From positions 56,653,651 through 56,717,650 of the forward strand of contig NC_065571.1 of the NCBI RefSeq assembly GCF_937616625.2: a stretch of DNA of 64,000 nucleotides, read 5' to 3'. Positions 22,852 to 35,475 of the stretch are shown one piece after another (positions within the stretch are counted from its first letter, which is position 1; every line of letters begins with the position of its first letter). Under the pieces are notes generated by a model. The model was given only the letters and a program-made list of their open reading frames with translations. It did not search any database and was not told the origin of the DNA. The position numbers were made by a program, and so were the translations under genes. Source of the stretch: Mercurialis annua. Its lineage: Eukaryota; Streptophyta; Magnoliopsida; Malpighiales; Euphorbiaceae.

Positions 22852-24173
22852 ATGGAAAAACTCTGTGCGATGATGCTTGGCATAGCCATGGCGCTGCAAC
22901 TTTTATTTTCAATGTCAAAAGCCGATGATCATCTTCTTCTACCTACAGATGCTTTCAATCTCACTATACTCCAGGTCTACTTCATTAATTTTCAGTTTTA
23001 ACCTCTTAATTAGTTACTTAATTAAAACTGATTTTGCTTCTTTTTTGTTAAATAAAACAGAAATTAGAGAGTTGTAGATATACGGTGACCATAACGACCA
23101 GCTGTTCCTCTCCTGAATACACTCGCGATCGAATCGATCTTGCTTTCGGCGACGCTTCCGGCCACCAGGTCGATTTTTTTCTTCTTTTTTTCCCCTAAAG
23201 AAAAGCGAAAATTGGATTATTTTTTGATTTAGAAATTCATTCCATAAATTAAATTATGTTTGCTTTGTGTAATGTTCAACTAATTAGCTTAGATAAGTAA
23301 TTTGATCAGATTGACCTGTTTTGATATTTTGAAAGGAAGAATTACAGTATCGGTGTCTGGAATTTTTATGATAAATTGTTTCGGTACTTAAATTTTTATT
23401 TCTTCTTAGTTAGTGTTTTATTTTTAAAAGAAGTATCAAATGATTTGTTTTTAACCATTGATCACCGGACTATTAAGAAGTCCAAAAATAATTTTAAATT
23501 TTGTTTATATGATTTGCTAATCCAATTTTAATTGAATTTTTATATTAAATTTTTAATTAGAAAAATTTATTTTTCAGAAGCGCAAACTCTAATTCTTATA
23601 TTCAATTTAAAAACAACAATTGCAAAATTCAATTTTAAGTTCTCTATTTTTTTGAAGCTAAAATAAAAAATGCGAGTTCTCGAAAATAAACGAAAAGGCA
23701 AATGAATTTTATGGTGAGGTGAAAATTTGGACAATTAAATTGATTGGAATAAATGGATAGATTTATAGCAAAATTGTCAAATTCTGATATGTTTACGAAC
23801 TTTAAAAGTTTGGGATGATTATTGAACTCATAAACTGAATGCACAATTGTAGATATATGCAGCAAATTTGGGAGGTTCGTCAATAAGTAAATTCAGAAGG
23901 TGCTCTTCTGATACATACCATATGAAAGGTCCGTGTACATCTGCCGTGTGCTATGTGTATCTGTATCGAAGCGGAAGTGATGATTGGATCCCCGGAAGCG
24001 TCAAGATTTACGGCTATAATTCATTTCCGCCGCAATTTAACTTCTATAGATCTATTGAAAATGGTACTTGGTCTGGATTTAATCACTGTGCTACTGCTAG
24101 TAGTGCTTCTTCTTCACTTGCAGGATTGTTGTTGTATCCCTTCCTGGCTCTTCTTGCTACTCTCATCATATGA
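22852..24173 (+). CDS. ATS3-like (PLAT/LH2-type) secreted protein
   Basis: Exons are 22852-22974, 23061-23168 and 23853-24173. All junctions are GT-AG and phase 0, giving 183 residues. A signal peptide is evident (LCAMMLGIAMALQLLFSM). The mature part has ESCRYTVTITTSCSSP, DRIDLAFGDASG, CSSDTYHMKGPC and GYNSFPPQFNFY, the cysteine pattern and motifs of the embryo-specific ATS3/PLAT-domain family, apoplastic or membrane-associated beta-sandwich proteins of largely unknown biochemical role. The C-terminus ends in small residues and a hydrophobic tail (SSSLAGLLLYPFLALLATLI), which looks like a GPI-anchor addition signal. That would tether the protein to the membrane. Confidence 0.85.
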
Positions 24174-25083
24174 TGATGTTCAAATTTATAGTAATACGGT
24201 GTCCGGTTTGAGGTGGAGTTGTCGTAAAGCTGTGCTAGAATCCTCTTTTATACCGACTGATATATCTCGCTCATTTGTGTGCCTTTATTAATAAAAAATC
24301 TGAGTTAAGCCGGCTGAGTCTAACCAACCGCGAATCAATTGATCTTTGGTATTGTTTGTAAGATAAATGTATTACACGTTATTTTTAAAATACAATAATT
24401 TATTAATTATTCATTATATTTTAAATAATATATTTTGATATGTTCAATTTTGATTGCATTTTTAAGAGTGTTTATATTACTTTTTTGGAATTAATTTTTT
24501 TTATAGTACTTATTAGTTTTGTTTAAAATTAATAGAAAATGTAAATACGTTTGTAACTTTTATGAAAGGATTATTAGCACCTAAATTCTCATTCAATGCA
24601 ACTCAATTCTTAACTTATAAAATCAATGCAATTCAGCTCTTTGAACTAGCTCTTTATTACTTATACAATACATTTCATCATAACCCTCTTGATATATTAA
24701 AAGCTTCACTTAACTTTTAGTTTGTTGCAAATTCTAAAATTAATAATCACATAATTAATAAATAAGTAAATTAACAGCGAGTGTCTCCGCCTTAAAATTT
24801 ATGTCCACAAAATAACTAATTGTAGGTCAAATAGTAAAACAACATTCTGTTAAAATCGTGTTCAATTTATCTCGCAAACGCTAAAATTCACCCTTCCTAA
24901 TGATGACAAAATTAATCGATTGTACAGGGACCAAAAGAGCAACAAATTTTGACACGAGGGACCGGAGAAATAAAATTGAAAAATTCAATCAGAAGCCCTC
25001 ATTTTTATGTATTAACAATTTAACATCCATAATCGTAAAATTTGTGAACTCAAAATCTGGCAATAACTAAACCCTGCAAATCA
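24174..25083. other. AT-rich intergenic sequence
   Basis: This holds the 3' flank of the ATS3-like gene and the 5' flank of the glutaredoxin gene. A possible poly(A) signal AATAAAAAA lies about 24289. No further feature is recognised. Confidence 0.5.
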
Positions 25084-26469
25084 ATGGAGATGGGAAGGTT
25101 AATAAGCGCAAGATCTATCTTGGCAACAGCTGCAGTTTTAGCAGTAATCGCAGCCTCTTTCAGCTTCGCATACGCCGCCACCACTGAGTCTAAATTCGTC
25201 AAGAAAACCATCGCTGCTCACAAGATCGTCATCTTCTCCAAATCCTATTGCCCGTAAATTCTTCTTCATTTAATTCGCATTTTCATCTTATATTTCCAAT
25301 GCCCATTTCATAAATTTAACTAATTTAGCAAGATCTGTAATAATCCATAAATTTACCAGAATGCTGGTTTCGGAGTTAACAATGGTGGTTTTGTATGTAC
25401 TGTACAGATACTGTAAGAAGGCCAAAGCGGTTTTCAAAGAGTTGAACCAGAAACCTTATGTTGTGGAGCTTGATGAGAGAGGTTTGTCACTTTTTTTTGC
25501 TGATTTTTTCTTTAATTTTATGGATTGCGACGAGCTATAGCTCAAATGGTATAAGCGTTTAGCAGCATTCTGCTAATGCCATGAGTTCATTTCCTCCCAC
25601 AATCGCAGTGATTTCAAGTAATCATAGATTTGATCAATGTTACCTACTTTATTATAGGAATGTGCATTATTGATTTTCTTTTTCATGTTGTGTAAATCTT
25701 CTGATGTGGTGTCGAGTTCTTCTTTATTTAAAATGGACTTGCTTATCGGTTATATACTCTATGTTTCTGGTTTGATTTTAGGCCTAATGCTAGTGAAATA
25801 CAATCAATCTTTCAATTCGAACAAATGCCGACTAGTATGCTTTACAAATTATCCCATAATTCATAATTCGGTCTAAAAACAAAAACTTATGTAATTTTGT
25901 TTTTTGATCGAAGATGTATATACATTGAATTCTATTTTACAATTCAAGGTATTCTGGTTAGTAGAGTTTGTTTTACATTTAATTTTTCAGTTCGCGTGTC
26001 AAATGCGATGACGTGACGGATTTATTCAATTTGAACAGAATGGTAAAATTGAAAAAAAAATTGAAATTATTGAGCTCAATAGAAAAAGTCGAAAGGATGG
26101 TATAATTGACAAATATTTCAAATTTTAAGTCGTTATGTCTTATTTTTCATCATTATTGGGATGGAATTAAGTGCAAGGAGAATTGAGTATGGAATGTTTG
26201 CTTTGTCGTACAGATGATGGGAATCTCATTCAGAACGCTTTGAGCAAAAAAATTGGTAGGCGTACAGTTCCTCAAGTCTTTATTGATGGAAAGCACATTG
26301 GCGGCTCTGATGGTAAGCCTTACTTACATGTTGTACCAAATGCGGAAAAATTTATCTAAAATTTTACATAAGTCTCTGTGATTTCTTGGTAACAGATACC
26401 GTGGATGCTTACGAAAGTGGAGAACTGGCTAAACTTTTAGGCATCAGTGAGGGTAAGGATGATCTTTGA
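25084..26469 (+). CDS. Class I CPYC glutaredoxin with N-terminal membrane/signal segment (GRXC3/C4-like)
   Basis: Exons are 25084-25253, 25408-25481, 26214-26312 and 26396-26469, all GT-AG and in phase, giving 138 residues. A hydrophobic N-terminus ([20 protein letters not shown]) is followed by the thioredoxin fold. The dithiol active site SYCPYCKKAK is split by intron 1 between P and Y. Also visible are the glutathione-binding [11 protein letters not shown] with the cis-Pro, and the GGSD motif. The enzyme reduces disulfides or deglutathionylates proteins using GSH; the N-terminus suggests the secretory pathway. Intron 2 contains a tRNA-headed SINE-like fragment. Confidence 0.93.
25527..25607 (+). 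repeat. tRNA-like SINE head inside glutaredoxin intron 2
   Basis: TAGCTCAAATGG fits the box A consensus exactly, and GAGTTCATTTCC about 40 bases downstream resembles box B. The segment would fold only poorly as a tRNA, so a tRNA-derived SINE head or tRNA pseudogene is more likely than a working tRNA gene. The head resembles the minus-strand fragment at 665-770. Confidence 0.5.
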
Positions 26470-26959
26470 TCCGGTTCTTTAGTCGCTCTTCATTATCTGA
26501 ATAAACATAGAGTGAACACTTCCTTGAGATGAACAATAAGGTAGAATTTTGTGTTTTGGTGTATCTGGTTAGATGAGAAAGTTCTTCAAGCTATTGATAT
26601 TGCTTTTAGTGGTTATATGAATATCAATGCAATCCGACAGTTGTTCCCAATTCGTATTCCTTCAAATTGCGTAGAAATAGTTATTGATGCTCGCAAATAC
26701 TATCAAACTTTTGATGGTTGAAACTTTGATCATATTTGGCAGCAAGCATCAATTACGCAACCTTTTGAAAAAAATGTAATTTACTGTAAATTTGTAATTC
26801 AATTGCACTCCAAAAAACACTAATCCCCCAATGTTACAGTGTGTAATTTCAATAACCAAGCTATAAGAGTGTATTAAGACAACATTATTTCAAAAAAGAA
26901 TGATGCTAATTTACATGATTTTGTTGTCATTTTCCTTGAGATTAGATGTATTCGCGTAA

Positions 26960-29302
<2,343 letters not shown>

Positions 29303-29811
29303 AGTTTAGATGTAAAATTACAAATTCTGAAGCTAAATTTATATTTCTATTATTGTTTCTTTGTGTTGTATAGCATGACAGGGATGAGTAACATTGAAAG
29401 AATCGAAGGTAAAGGGAGTATCCAAATTAATATATAAATGACCGTAACTAAATTCCAAAATGCCACATAGCTTTTAACTTCTAGATTAATATTGCCACAT
29501 CTAAGTAATTTTGCTCTTAATTGAAAAAATAAGGTCTAATTGTACCAAAAAGTAAACTTTTTCGATCCGAACTTTTCACAAGTTGTAAATATATTCTAAT
29601 TTGATTAAATCGTTGAAAATCTATCTAAATTTTTAAAGTTAATTTAATATTTTTTAAAATACATGATATCTCAATTAAAACCTCATTCTTTTCGATTTTT
29701 CAAAAATAATAATTACATATTCAATCTTTCAATACGCGTCTTTGAGTGCCGAAAGATTCTTTTTAATAAATGATAACACAAATCTTGGCTTGATCTATAT
29801 ATTTAATATTT
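29303..29811. other. AT-rich upstream region of the kinase gene
   Basis: No gene or structured repeat is recognised before the MITE that starts at 29812. Confidence 0.45.
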
Positions 29812-30188
29812 GAGCAAATTATATTAAAGTCTCTGAGGTATATTATAATTAACAGTTTGATATATCTTGTTTTAAAAGTATACTTAATGGTCCCTCAGTT
29901 TTGACTTCGTTAGCTGAGAGACACTTCCGTTAATTTGAGTGACTAAATCGTTTAACGGAACTAAAACCGATGTACCAAATCGTTTAATAAAATTAAAAGT
30001 GAGAGACCAAAATGTTTACGATATTAAAGATGAGGTATCAAATCATTTGAAAGTAAATGTTAGAAATTAACGGAAGGGTCTAATAGTTGACATAATTGAA
30101 ACTGAGGGACCAGTAAATAGACTTTTGAAACAAGAGGTATCAAACTGTTAATTATAATATAGCTCAGTGACCTTAAAATAATTTGTTT
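29812..30188. mobile_element. Probable Mutator-type MITE
   Basis: Arms of about 130 bp are inverse with moderate divergence, for example TATTATAATTAACAGTTTGA on the left and its complement on the right, and TGGTCCCTCAGTTT in both. TTAATATTT flanks both sides (29803-29811 and 30189-30197), a candidate 9-bp duplication. The three outermost bases of the two ends differ, so the exact edges are less certain. Confidence 0.65.
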
Positions 30189-30441
30189 TTAATATTTTCT
30201 TATTTTTTTTTTAATTTACAATATAATTTTTCAATAAACGTCAATTTTGATCTAATTATAATTATAGCCGATTAGACATATTTATATATAAAAAGAACTT
30301 TTTAATTTTTTTTATGATCAAGTTTATTAAATTTTTAAACTTAAAATATTTACCAAAATTTAATTACATTTCACAAAATTAACTGCAAAATAAAAAATCG
30401 TGAAAGGTTTAATCCTTCTATGGAAAATCAAATAATTTACT

Positions 30442-30492
30442 GGATTGCTATTCGCCGCCCCCTTTTGCTTACCACCGCACAGGCGAAGGACA
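30442..30492 (+). repeat. MULE left terminal inverted repeat
   Basis: Matches the inverse of 34201-34251 with few differences, including a two-base gap close to the tip. Confidence 0.85.
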
Positions 30493-30592
30493 ATTTTACC
30501 CTTTTCACATTTTCAATAGATAACCAATTCATAAAAAAAATACTAAATCCTCTCAACTCATTCAACTTTTCACAAATTCATATTTTACGAAA

Positions 30593-30631
30593 ATGTCGGA
30601 TTTGGAACGAGATAGAAATCGACAACCTCCG
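30593..30631 (+). CDS. Orphan first exon of an inward-facing MULE gene (MSDLERDRNRQPP)
   Basis: An ATG followed by 13 codons ends at a strong donor GTAAGTATT. It lies at nearly the same distance from the left end as the transposase start codon lies from the right end. Upstream, both ends share a CTCTCAAC(T)-CATTC-like block, so each end may carry a promoter. No continuation exon is visible, because the sequence runs into the palindrome array and the 3' end of the transposase. It may be the remnant of a second gene, as in two-gene MuDR elements. Confidence 0.4.
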
Positions 30632-30695
30632 GTAAGTATTTTTTTTTATTAATTTCGGTTTTTTTTTTTAAAAAAACAATTAAAAAAATAGAAAA

Positions 30696-31068
30696 CGGGA
30701 TTTCACGTCCCCTCCGGAGGAGGGAACGCCGGAAACCGGCGTCCCCTCTTCCGGAGGGGACGTGAAATCCCACGTTCCCTCCGGAAGAGGGAACGTGGAT
30801 TTCCCACGTTCCCTCTTCCGGAGGGAACGTGCGGCGTCCCCTCCGGAAGGGGGGACGCCGGAAACGGCGTCCCCCCTTCCGGAGGGGACAGGGGACGCTG
30901 GCGTCCCCTCCGGAAGGGGGGACGCCGTTTTCGGCGTCCCCCCTTCCGGAGGGGACGAACGGCGTCCCCTCCGGAAGAGGGGACGCCGGAAACGGCGTCC
31001 CCCCTTCCGGAGGAGACGTGGGCGTCCGGCGTCCCCTCTTCCGGAGGGGACGCCGGACGCCCGTTCCG
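30696..31068. repeat. Left GC-rich palindrome array of the MULE (TCCGGA cores)
   Basis: Eleven imperfect palindromes have arms of the type GTCCCCTC / GAGGGGAC around a TCCGGA core, with alternating orientation of an extra 1-3 base spacer (CTTCCGGAGG or CCTCCGGAAG). Links such as GCCGGAAACGGC and GTGGATTTCCCAC add further hairpins. The block stands out sharply in AT-rich surroundings. It produces long open frames on both strands that are artefacts of base composition. Confidence 0.9.
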
Positions 31069-31102
31069 TAATTTAATATAATTTATTTTTGCAATGTTCA
31101 TT

Positions 31103-34101
31103 CTAGTTCATTCTAGTCATTCCCCACATCTTCTCGTCACCATATATGTGGTCTGCCACCACGCGAAATCCACAGTTGCCGTCTCCACGCACGTCCACAA
31201 GCTCGTCAACGAATGGTAAAAGGAATCCTGGAATAACCTCCGCATTTTGCAAACCAGCTGCGGGAAATAAAAAAAATATTATTATAAATAACAAGGATAC
31301 TACTACAGTAGACGTACATAACGAATATTAGTGGATGATAATTACCTGACGCGGATGTACGATTTTTCTGAGCTTTGGAAGATTTAGGACGACCAGGTAC
31401 ACGGTCCTTGTACTCATGACGACTCGGATCCCGCTTCGTTGATTTGCTCCCCTTTGGTCGACCTTTGACATTTGTTTTAACTTCTGGTTCCATGTAGCCT
31501 AAGTCTTCGGGGTGAAGTCGCTCTCGAACAATACGAGAAATATCACGCAACACTGAAGGATCCTTAGTCATGACCTCCTCGGCGACCTCGTGAAAATACT
31601 GATGTTCCTCAGTCTGAAAACCAGCAAAATCGGGTTGCGCAGATGTGTCCAACCCATCGCCGAGAATAACAAGTTTCGTCCAAAACGGGTGTATACTGTC
31701 AAGGCTGATCGGGTTACCTACAAATAACACATATTAGCTTTCAATAACAATATTAATATTTTTAATATTAGTATTCAATGAAAGTGGTGCGTGATACCTG
31801 AATCGACCACCGCTCGCAGCTCACATGCACAGGGGATCTGATGTGTTGATCTAACCACACAACCACAGCGATCGTAGACATCGGTACTCAATTCTCGCAT
31901 ACGCCTTAGTTCTTTCGATATTAAATCCAGACAGTAATGCGACACTCTGCATGAGAGCTTGTCAAATGGAAAACCGCGTCGATGTAGCCAATAGTCCGTC
32001 TGGAGTCCTCAAGTGTTTTGCTGCAGTAATTTTAAAACATTTATGTTAATAACAATGACAACATAGTTTGTATAAGTACTAATATTACTCGAGAAGAATG
32101 TTACCGGATATCTATCAGCTGCGACTGTATAACTTTGTCGACCTTCGTCCAGACTGTGTCCAGAGCACCGGTGCTAGAGTTGAGCCACTGCTTAAGCTGA
32201 GCATGTGCGCTCTCGACTCTACATGTGGTGGTGTTTCCAAAATGTAGGACTAAGTCCGTCCAGCAAGATACGAACTTCTCTCTGTGTCCCAGCCAAGTCC
32301 CCTCAATGTACTGTATCAACCCTGGAAAACCTTTAAACCGATCTCTGAAGTGCTCCACAGCTATGTTATATTTATCAAAACTTGGCGCTCTGATAATTTT
32401 CTTCCATGTACTATTCTTGAAAATTTCAGCAAACTCTTGGTTTTTCCCACTAATTCTGTACACTCTATCTTCTACGTCCTTATTTATGTGCCACGTACAT
32501 AGTAGATGAGAAGAACGTGGGAAAACCTCTGACACTGGTCTCATAAGCCCCAATTCTCGATCAGTAAGAATAGCGCTCGGATGAATATGTTCCCCAATCA
32601 AGCACCTGCATTATTGCCCGATGATTTAATAAGTAATTTGAATTTGAATATCATTAAAATATCAAATAACATAATTATAATTAAATACCTCAGTCTCTCC
32701 AATACCCATCTGTAGCTCCCTTCAGTCTCATCCTTCATAATTGCATATGCAATTATGAAGTTCTTGTTGCAAGGAGTCATTCCAATAATCTCCAAAAAAG
32801 GCAGCTTGTACTTGTTCGTCTTGTACGTGGAGTCCATGCCGATGATCCAGTAGTACGTACGAAGTAGTCTCACTGAATCAGGATGAGCCATGAAAATATG
32901 GGTCAACACACCTGTATCCTCCTCAGCAAGAGTCCAGTGTACATAATCATTTTGCTGAGCCATGTGATAAAATTGCCCAACCACATCTCTACCCTCAAAG
33001 CTAGACTTTCTCAAAGTCTCTCTATAGTTGTACACTTGCTTTATTCTAGGGTTGTCAGATGGTACTTTTTCTTTTAAAGCTGCCATGATAGAACACGGCT
33101 TCGCTTGTGCCGCAGTCATATCTCGCACAATTTCTTTGGCCTCGCCACTCAGCCCACTCATCTGACGGTATCCTTCAGGATACACAGCTAGAGCATGGTT
33201 GTGTGTACTCGAAATACCAGGATCTGTAAGTATAAACCATGCAGTCTTTCCTAATTTGACAATAATTTTAAATTTGCACTTACACGCTTTTGTCTTCGTA
33301 TTTTTCCGTACGAAGGAATCAGAATCTGTGAATGAACCTCTGTAACGCTCACCCCGAGCACATCGTAGAAGCTTCTTTTTCCCCTCGTTCTTATGTGACG
33401 AAATGACTAATTCAAATCCAATCTTTATAGCAGTACTCTTAGCCCAAGTAATTGCTTCAACATCACTATCAAACCCATGATCTAGCTTAAACCAATCGCT
33501 GTAATCAATTCCATCACCGCCATAATCTTCTAAATCAACCTGCAAAACATAAATACTTACGTTTAACAAATCGAAATAATATGTAATAAAAAGTCGTAAT
33601 AATATGGAATAAAAAATTACTGTAATTATTAAAAGTTAATTTCAACGTTTTTTTTAGCATTAATTAATTTCCGGCCGCGACGTTTCGGTCGCGGCCGGAA
33701 AAGGGGACGCCGGCGTCCTCTCCAGAGGAGAGGACGCCGGCGCTCCACGTCCCCTCTAGAAGAGGGGACGTAGAGTTGGGCGTCCCCTCCTCTAGAGGGG
33801 ACGCCAAACGCCGGCGTCCCCTCTTCTAGAGAGGACGCGAGCGTCCTCTCTAGAAGAGGGGACGCCCAAAATTGGCGTCCCCTCTAGAGGAGAGGACGTG
33901 GAATTTCACGTCCTCTCCTCTGGAGGGAACGTGAAATCCAATCGTCCCCTCCTCTGGAGGGAACGTGAAATCCAATCGTCCCCCTTGAAAAAATTTAAAA
34001 AAATATTTAAAAAATTTAATTATTACCCCAGAAAAGCCGGAAAAACTTGTTTCCGAATGCCGATACTCGTTTCCCGACGAATTATACTCGTTATCCGTCA
34101 T
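31103..34101 (-). pseudogene. MULE transposase with FAR1-type domain, SWIM finger and OTU-like stub; one frameshift
   Basis: Exons are 34101-34027, 33539-32689, 32605-32105, 32020-31798, 31717-31346 and 31257-31103, with GT-AG junctions. The product would be about 720 residues. A FAR1-like zinc-binding region (CKCKFKI, THNHAL) is followed by the MULE DDE domain: D in IGMDSTYKTN, D in ILTDRELG, E in CRVESAHAQLKQW. A SWIM finger (CGCVVRSTHQIPCACEL) follows. Exon 4 changes frame near 31970-31973, so the SWIM and later parts are not in frame with the DDE domain as read. After a basic AT-hook-like stretch (KGRPKGSKS, PGRPKSSK) the protein ends in LVDVRGDGNCGFRVVADHIY, the start of an OTU cysteine-protease domain, and stops about 10 residues later. 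Confidence 0.88.
33669..33990. repeat. Right GC-rich palindrome array of the MULE (TCTAGA cores)
   Basis: A perfect 13-bp stem with a 6-base loop (33669-33700; arm TTCCGGCCGCGAC) is followed by eight palindromes. They have the same GTCCCCTC/GAGGGGAC arms as the left array, but the core is TCTAGA in five, TCCAGA in the first and TCTGGA in the last two. The array lies within intron 1 of the transposase. Confidence 0.9.
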
Positions 34102-34200
34102 TTTACTCGGCTTTTTACATATTTTTCCGAATGTGTTCGAATAAGTTGAGAGAATCTTGGTTTTTTTTTTTTGCAAATTTTTCTAAAAGGGCAGAAAATG

Positions 34201-34251
34201 TCTTTTGCCTGTGCGGTGGTAAGCAAAAGGGGGCGGCGAATAGCAAAACCC
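34201..34251 (-). repeat. MULE right terminal inverted repeat
   Basis: Inverse of 30442-30492. The shared core is CTATTCGCCGCCCCCTTTTG and continues through CTTACCACCGCACAGGC. Confidence 0.85.
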
Positions 34252-34261
34252 ATAATTTACT

Positions 34262-35475
34262 AGAATTAAAATGTCAAGATCTTGAGACAACTCACGCCTG
34301 ACATAAGCAACTTCGAAAGATAATAAGGATTTAATACTTGACATGGGCACACCCTCACAGATATAATACTGTTAAATCTGTATCTCACATTAGACTCGCC
34401 ACATCTATCCATAACCAACATAAATATCTACTAGACACGAGAATGCAAGAGGTCTAAATGGACCGAGCCGAGCTCGAGCTAGACCGAGCTCGAGTCTGAT
34501 GTCTAAATGGCTACAGAGGCTCGAAATTGAAGTCAGTGTGTTAAGAATAAGCCGGAGCCGGAGTCAAAAAGCTAGGCGAGAAATAAGACGTCTGAGAAGG
34601 AATGCCGCGAAAAAGCTGCAAGCAATATCTGAACTATTTGAACTCGGCTCGTAAAAATAAAAATATTGTTAAAAAATAGCAAATTTAATTTATTATAAAA
34701 TGTATAATTAACCAATTAACATTACATATATTTAAATTTAGAGGTACAATTAGTTCACATAATAAAAAAAAATTAAAATTTACTACATGAGACTCGTTTA
34801 AGTTCGTAGGTCTCACGAGCCCTTATAATTGATATTTGAAGCAAGCTCAGCTTAAACTCTTAAAAATTATTTCAAATAATTATAATAAAATTCAAAAAAT
34901 GCGATCACTACTACAATTTCGAATTATATCCGTTTTCTTTTTTAAAAAAAATCTCATGATTTATTAACATTGTAGGTCCAAAAAAAGTTCCACAAATATT
35001 ATATTTGAAGCTTGTTAAAGGCAATAATTGCACTTTAATAAATTGAAAACAAACCTTAAAAAAGAAGTATCATATCCAATTCCGGAAAATCTTGAATCTA
35101 CAGGACCTACTAAAAAACAGCTCAAAATCATAAATAATTAGTAAAAAAAGAAAATTGGAATTTAATTTCTGCCAAAAAAATTCCGAGTCACAGACACAGA
35201 AAAAGACAGTAACTCACACAACTCTTACTAATCTAGGACTCTTTTTTTTCTGCTTCGGTCGGTGAGTCAGACTCACTCACTCACTCGCACTGTTTCTCTC
35301 TCTAGCTTTCTCTCTCTACCTGCCAGCTTTTAAATTTCCGCCATCAACGCCCCCATTTCTGTTAATTTTATCCTGCACCTTTTTAACACTCAATCTCAAT
35401 TTTAAAAACATTTTAAGTCCTAGACACATTCTAGCTAGCTTAGTTAAGCTTAGTTTTAAAATTTTAAAGAGAAAA
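34262..35475. other. Intergenic sequence and 5' region of the transporter gene
   Basis: No exon is seen. A pyrimidine-rich CTCTCTCTAGCTTTCTCTCT tract at about 35293-35320, preceded by ACTCACTCACTC, probably lies in the promoter or 5' UTR of the gene starting at 35476. Confidence 0.45.

Larger units (their letters stand above)
30442..34251 (-). mobile_element. Near-complete Mutator-like element (MULE), 3.8 kb
   Basis: The ends are inverted repeats: TTGCTATTCGCCGCCCCCTT at the left and its inverse at the right, with similarity over about 50 bp before diverging. Flanking ATAATTTACT occurs at 30432-30441 and 34252-34261, a 10-bp duplication (9-11 bp is usual for MULEs). Inside are a minus-strand FAR1/MULE transposase in six exons, a small plus-strand exon at the left end, and two GC-rich palindrome arrays about 255-260 bp in from each end. 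One apparent single-base frameshift and a truncated C-terminal domain suggest it is recently inactivated. Confidence 0.9.

Noticed and set aside
25527..25607. Functional tRNA gene
   Set aside because: Box A is good, but acceptor and T-stem pairing are poor and box B is degenerate; a SINE head or pseudogene fits better.
30703..31101. Arg/Pro/Gly-rich frames on both strands in the left MULE array
   Set aside because: They result from GC-rich palindromes without stop codons. The alternating inverse repeats explain the repetitive residues.
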